Source of the DNA: Candidatus Moraniibacteriota bacterium
Lineage (GTDB): Bacteria > Patescibacteriota > Minisyncoccia > Moranbacterales > UBA9337
Reading direction: 5' to 3'
DNA length: 22,512 nucleotides
Assembly: GCA_003507475.1 (NCBI GenBank)
Contig: DNVQ01000005.1
Coordinates: forward strand, 2,412-24,923
The position numbers were made by a program, and so were the translations under genes. Within the stretch, counting starts at the first letter, position 1, and each line of letters opens with the position of its first letter. Shown one piece after another: positions 20,828-22,512 of this stretch. Below the pieces are notes generated by a model. It had not been told where the DNA came from and ran no database searches. It saw only the letters and a program-made list of their open reading frames with translations.

Positions 20828-20852
20828 GCTATTAGCTTTTAGCTTTTTAGCT
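20828..20852. repeat. Tandem AGCTTTTA microrepeat ahead of pheT
   Basis: AGCTATT, AGCTTTT, AGCTTTTT and AGCTAA follow each other, 16-40 bases upstream of the pheT ATG. Confidence 0.6.
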
Positions 20853-20868
20853 AACAATTATTTACTAG

Positions 20869-21372
20869 TTAATATTTTTTTAAAAACTCAAAATGTTTTA
20901 ACATACTGCCTATATATTTTTCGGGAAAAAGTTTTAATTCATCCTCAAATATATTTTTATCTATCCACGTTACTTTTTCTACTTCATTTTCTTGAATAGT
21001 AAACTTTTCAATTTCTATATCCGCCTTAAACAAATACCACTGACAGAAATATTTACGACTTCTTTCTATATATATTTTTTCAATTTTTTCAAATAAATAT
21101 TTATGCAAATCAATTCCAATCTCTTCCTGTGTTTCTTTTATTATATTGTCTGTGTAATCTTCTCCCTCAGTCACTGTACCAGCCACCGCTGGCCCCCATT
21201 TCCCTGGATTATTTTTTTTATTAAAACTTCTTTGTGCCATTAAAATCTGATTTTTAGAATTAATAATCCAAAGTGCAGACACACGATAAATATCTTTTGT
21301 TTCAATTAATTTTCTTTCTTTAACCCCAATTGGGTTATCATTTTCATCAACAATAATAATTTTTTCATTCAT
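20869..21372 (-). CDS. NUDIX hydrolase
   Basis: The 167-residue protein has a full NUDIX box G-x5-E-x7-KExxEExGI at residues 65-87 (GTVTEGEDYTDN to KETQEEIGI), with Lys replacing the usual Arg of REUXEE. The N-terminal part (IIIVDENDNPIGVKERK, LWIINSKNQILMAQRS) resembles the isopentenyl-diphosphate isomerase-like and YfcD-like NUDIX branch. Such proteins hydrolyse nucleoside diphosphates linked to another group; the substrate is open, and isomerase activity is not implied. It is placed between pheS (92 bases after) and pheT (56 bases before), which usually adjoin each other, so it may have entered the operon secondarily. Codon use looks like that of its neighbours. Confidence 0.9.
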   Translation of the reverse strand: MNEKIIIVDENDNPIGVKERKLIETKDIYRVSALWIINSKNQILMAQRSFNKKNNPGKWGPAVAGTVTEGEDYTDNIIKETQEEIGIDLHKYLFEKIEKIYIERSRKYFCQWYLFKADIEIEKFTIQENEVEKVTWIDKNIFEDELKLFPEKYIGSMLKHFEFLKKY

Positions 21373-21385
21373 ATATTAGCATATA

Positions 21386-21419
21386 CAATTTGTAGATTTG
21401 TATCAGATTTGTAAATTTG
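21386..21419. repeat. 34-base dispersed repeat (copy 2)
   Basis: CAATTTGTAGATTTGTATCA and the bases after it match 26 of 34 positions with 13091-13124; it lies in the pheS-NUDIX spacer. Confidence 0.45.
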
Positions 21420-21464
21420 CGGTTAGTCTAAAAAGCTAAGAAACTAATCAGCTACTGCGCTAAA

Positions 21465-22499
21465 TCAGAATTGTCGAGTAAATCGAACGTCCCCTCCATG
21501 AAAATGTCTGATATCATCAATCTTGTATTTCATCATAGCCAGTCTCTCTAAACCGAATCCCCAGGCAAAACCTTGATATTTCCCCTTCTCATATCCGGCA
21601 GCTTCAAAAACATTTTGGTGAACCATACCCGCTCCTCCCACTTCCAACCAACCAGTTTGCTTACAAGAACTGCATCCTTTGCCCCCGCAGTTAGTGCAAC
21701 TAATATCAAATTCAAAACCAGGCTCCACAAATGGGAAATAGCTGGGTCGCAATCTTACGTTTAATTTCTTACCGAAAAATTGAGAAAAGAATGTTTCAGC
21801 GATGTAAAGGAAATTAGCCACGCTGACTTTTTTTCCTACCACCAAAGCTTCAAACTGATGAAAGGTGTGTTCGTGACTGGCGTCAGTCGCTTCTTGGCGG
21901 AAAACTCTCCCTGGAATAATTATGCGAAAAGGTGGTTTGTGAGTTTGCATGTAGCGCACTTGGACTGAAGAAGTTTGAGTACGAAGTACTGTTCCGGTGC
22001 CCTTCTCCCGACCTTCCTCTTTGCTAATCCAAAAAGTATCTTGCATATCTCGTCCAGGATGTTCCTCGGGCACATTAACTGCGTCAAAATTATAAAATTC
22101 GCTTTCCACTTCCGGCCCATCGGCAATTTCAAAACCCATCGAAGTAAAAATATCTTCGATGTCGCGTTGCACAATCGTAATTGGGTGAAGGTGTCCTCTT
22201 TTTATTTTTTTCCCTGGTGCTGTCACATCAATCCATTCCTTTTCCGTATCAACCATCTCCTCCAAATCATCAATTCTTTTTTCAAGCGCGTCTTGAATAT
22301 CTTTCTTGGCTTTATTAGCCTCGGGTCCAACTGCTTTCTTTTCTTCTTCATTTAAATCTTTTAATCCCTTTAAAATCTGATTAAATTCACTTTTTTTACC
22401 CAGATAATTAATGCGCAAATTTTCTAACTCAGCAATTGAATCAGTTTTTAAAATATTAACAATAGCCTCGTTTTTTATTTTTTTAATTTTTTCCAACAT
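21465..22499 (-). CDS. pheS: Phenylalanyl-tRNA synthetase alpha subunit
   Basis: The 344-residue protein has an N-terminal tRNA-binding coiled coil (about 1-90) and the class II catalytic domain: HPITIVQRDIEDIF (about 105-118), motif 2 FRQEATDASHEHTFHQFE (200-217), the cysteine cluster C268-x2-C271-x4-C276-x2-C279 common in bacterial PheS, and motif 3 GFGLERLAM (314-322). It activates phenylalanine with ATP and, with PheT, charges tRNA-Phe. Length is typical. ATG at 22499 is 13 bases from the window edge, so any leader or attenuator lies outside. It ends in TGA, showing that UGA is a stop in this organism. It opens the pheS, NUDIX, pheT run. Confidence 0.97.
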   Translation of the reverse strand: MLEKIKKIKNEAIVNILKTDSIAELENLRINYLGKKSEFNQILKGLKDLNEEEKKAVGPEANKAKKDIQDALEKRIDDLEEMVDTEKEWIDVTAPGKKIKRGHLHPITIVQRDIEDIFTSMGFEIADGPEVESEFYNFDAVNVPEEHPGRDMQDTFWISKEEGREKGTGTVLRTQTSSVQVRYMQTHKPPFRIIIPGRVFRQEATDASHEHTFHQFEALVVGKKVSVANFLYIAETFFSQFFGKKLNVRLRPSYFPFVEPGFEFDISCTNCGGKGCSSCKQTGWLEVGGAGMVHQNVFEAAGYEKGKYQGFAWGFGLERLAMMKYKIDDIRHFHGGDVRFTRQF

Positions 22500-22512
22500 A
22501 AAATATAATCTA

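Noticed and set aside
21465..21467. UGA recoding as glycine (Gracilibacteria/Absconditabacteria code)
   Set aside because: pheS and the CYTH gene both end at TGA at their normal family ends, and no in-frame TGA is needed in any gene.
21975..22355. 126-codon plus-strand ORF
   Set aside because: Antisense to the N-terminal half of pheS; no motif of its own.

Overview
The window looks like a piece of a Patescibacteria (Candidate Phyla Radiation) genome, most likely of the Parcubacteria type; I cannot place it more closely. It is AT-rich. Every protein gene and both tRNAs that I can support lie on the minus strand, so transcription runs from high to low coordinates. Proteins are compact, UGA is used as a normal stop (pheS and the CYTH gene), and spacers are full of palindromic and short-period repeats.

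From the right edge, in transcription order: pheS, a NUDIX hydrolase and pheT (22499-18416); a small zinc-ribbon-like gene with a probable 16-residue ORF and a strong terminator (17998-17579); glyA behind its own promoter; tRNA-Pro(GGG); then the sugar-nucleotide genes rmlA-like, galU and a WecG/TagA glycosyltransferase. Next come housekeeping and unknown genes: CYTH, two conserved small proteins, a ferredoxin-thioredoxin fusion, MazG-like, Maf and an HD hydrolase. tRNA-Val(GAC) follows. An ECF sigma factor, a three-helix membrane protein (possible anti-sigma) and a small secreted protein form a likely signalling unit (8638-6648).

The left 6.5 kb is an extracellular-protein locus. A secreted FN3-dockerin protein (6306-5773) is followed by a secreted cohesin scaffold (5746-4064), a membrane-anchored probable beta-propeller overlapping it by one base, and a large secreted protein resembling toroid-fold carbohydrate-active proteins (2838-1069). 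Then the dockerin-then-cohesin pair repeats (811-278 and 259 past the edge). Both dockerin genes carry matching promoters (TTGCAA, 16-base spacer, TATRAT) and a shared structured leader of about 175 bases. This duplicated two-gene cohesin/dockerin cassette with its own leader is the best candidate for an undescribed system: a minimal surface-complex assembly module rather than a classical cellulosome.

Other points of note are a palindromic repeat inserted in frame in pheT, a 36-base hairpin repeat found twice exactly where a ribosome binding site should be, large palindromes with conserved arms and different loops, and spacers built from 7-9 bp degenerate tandem words, a different word in each spacer.
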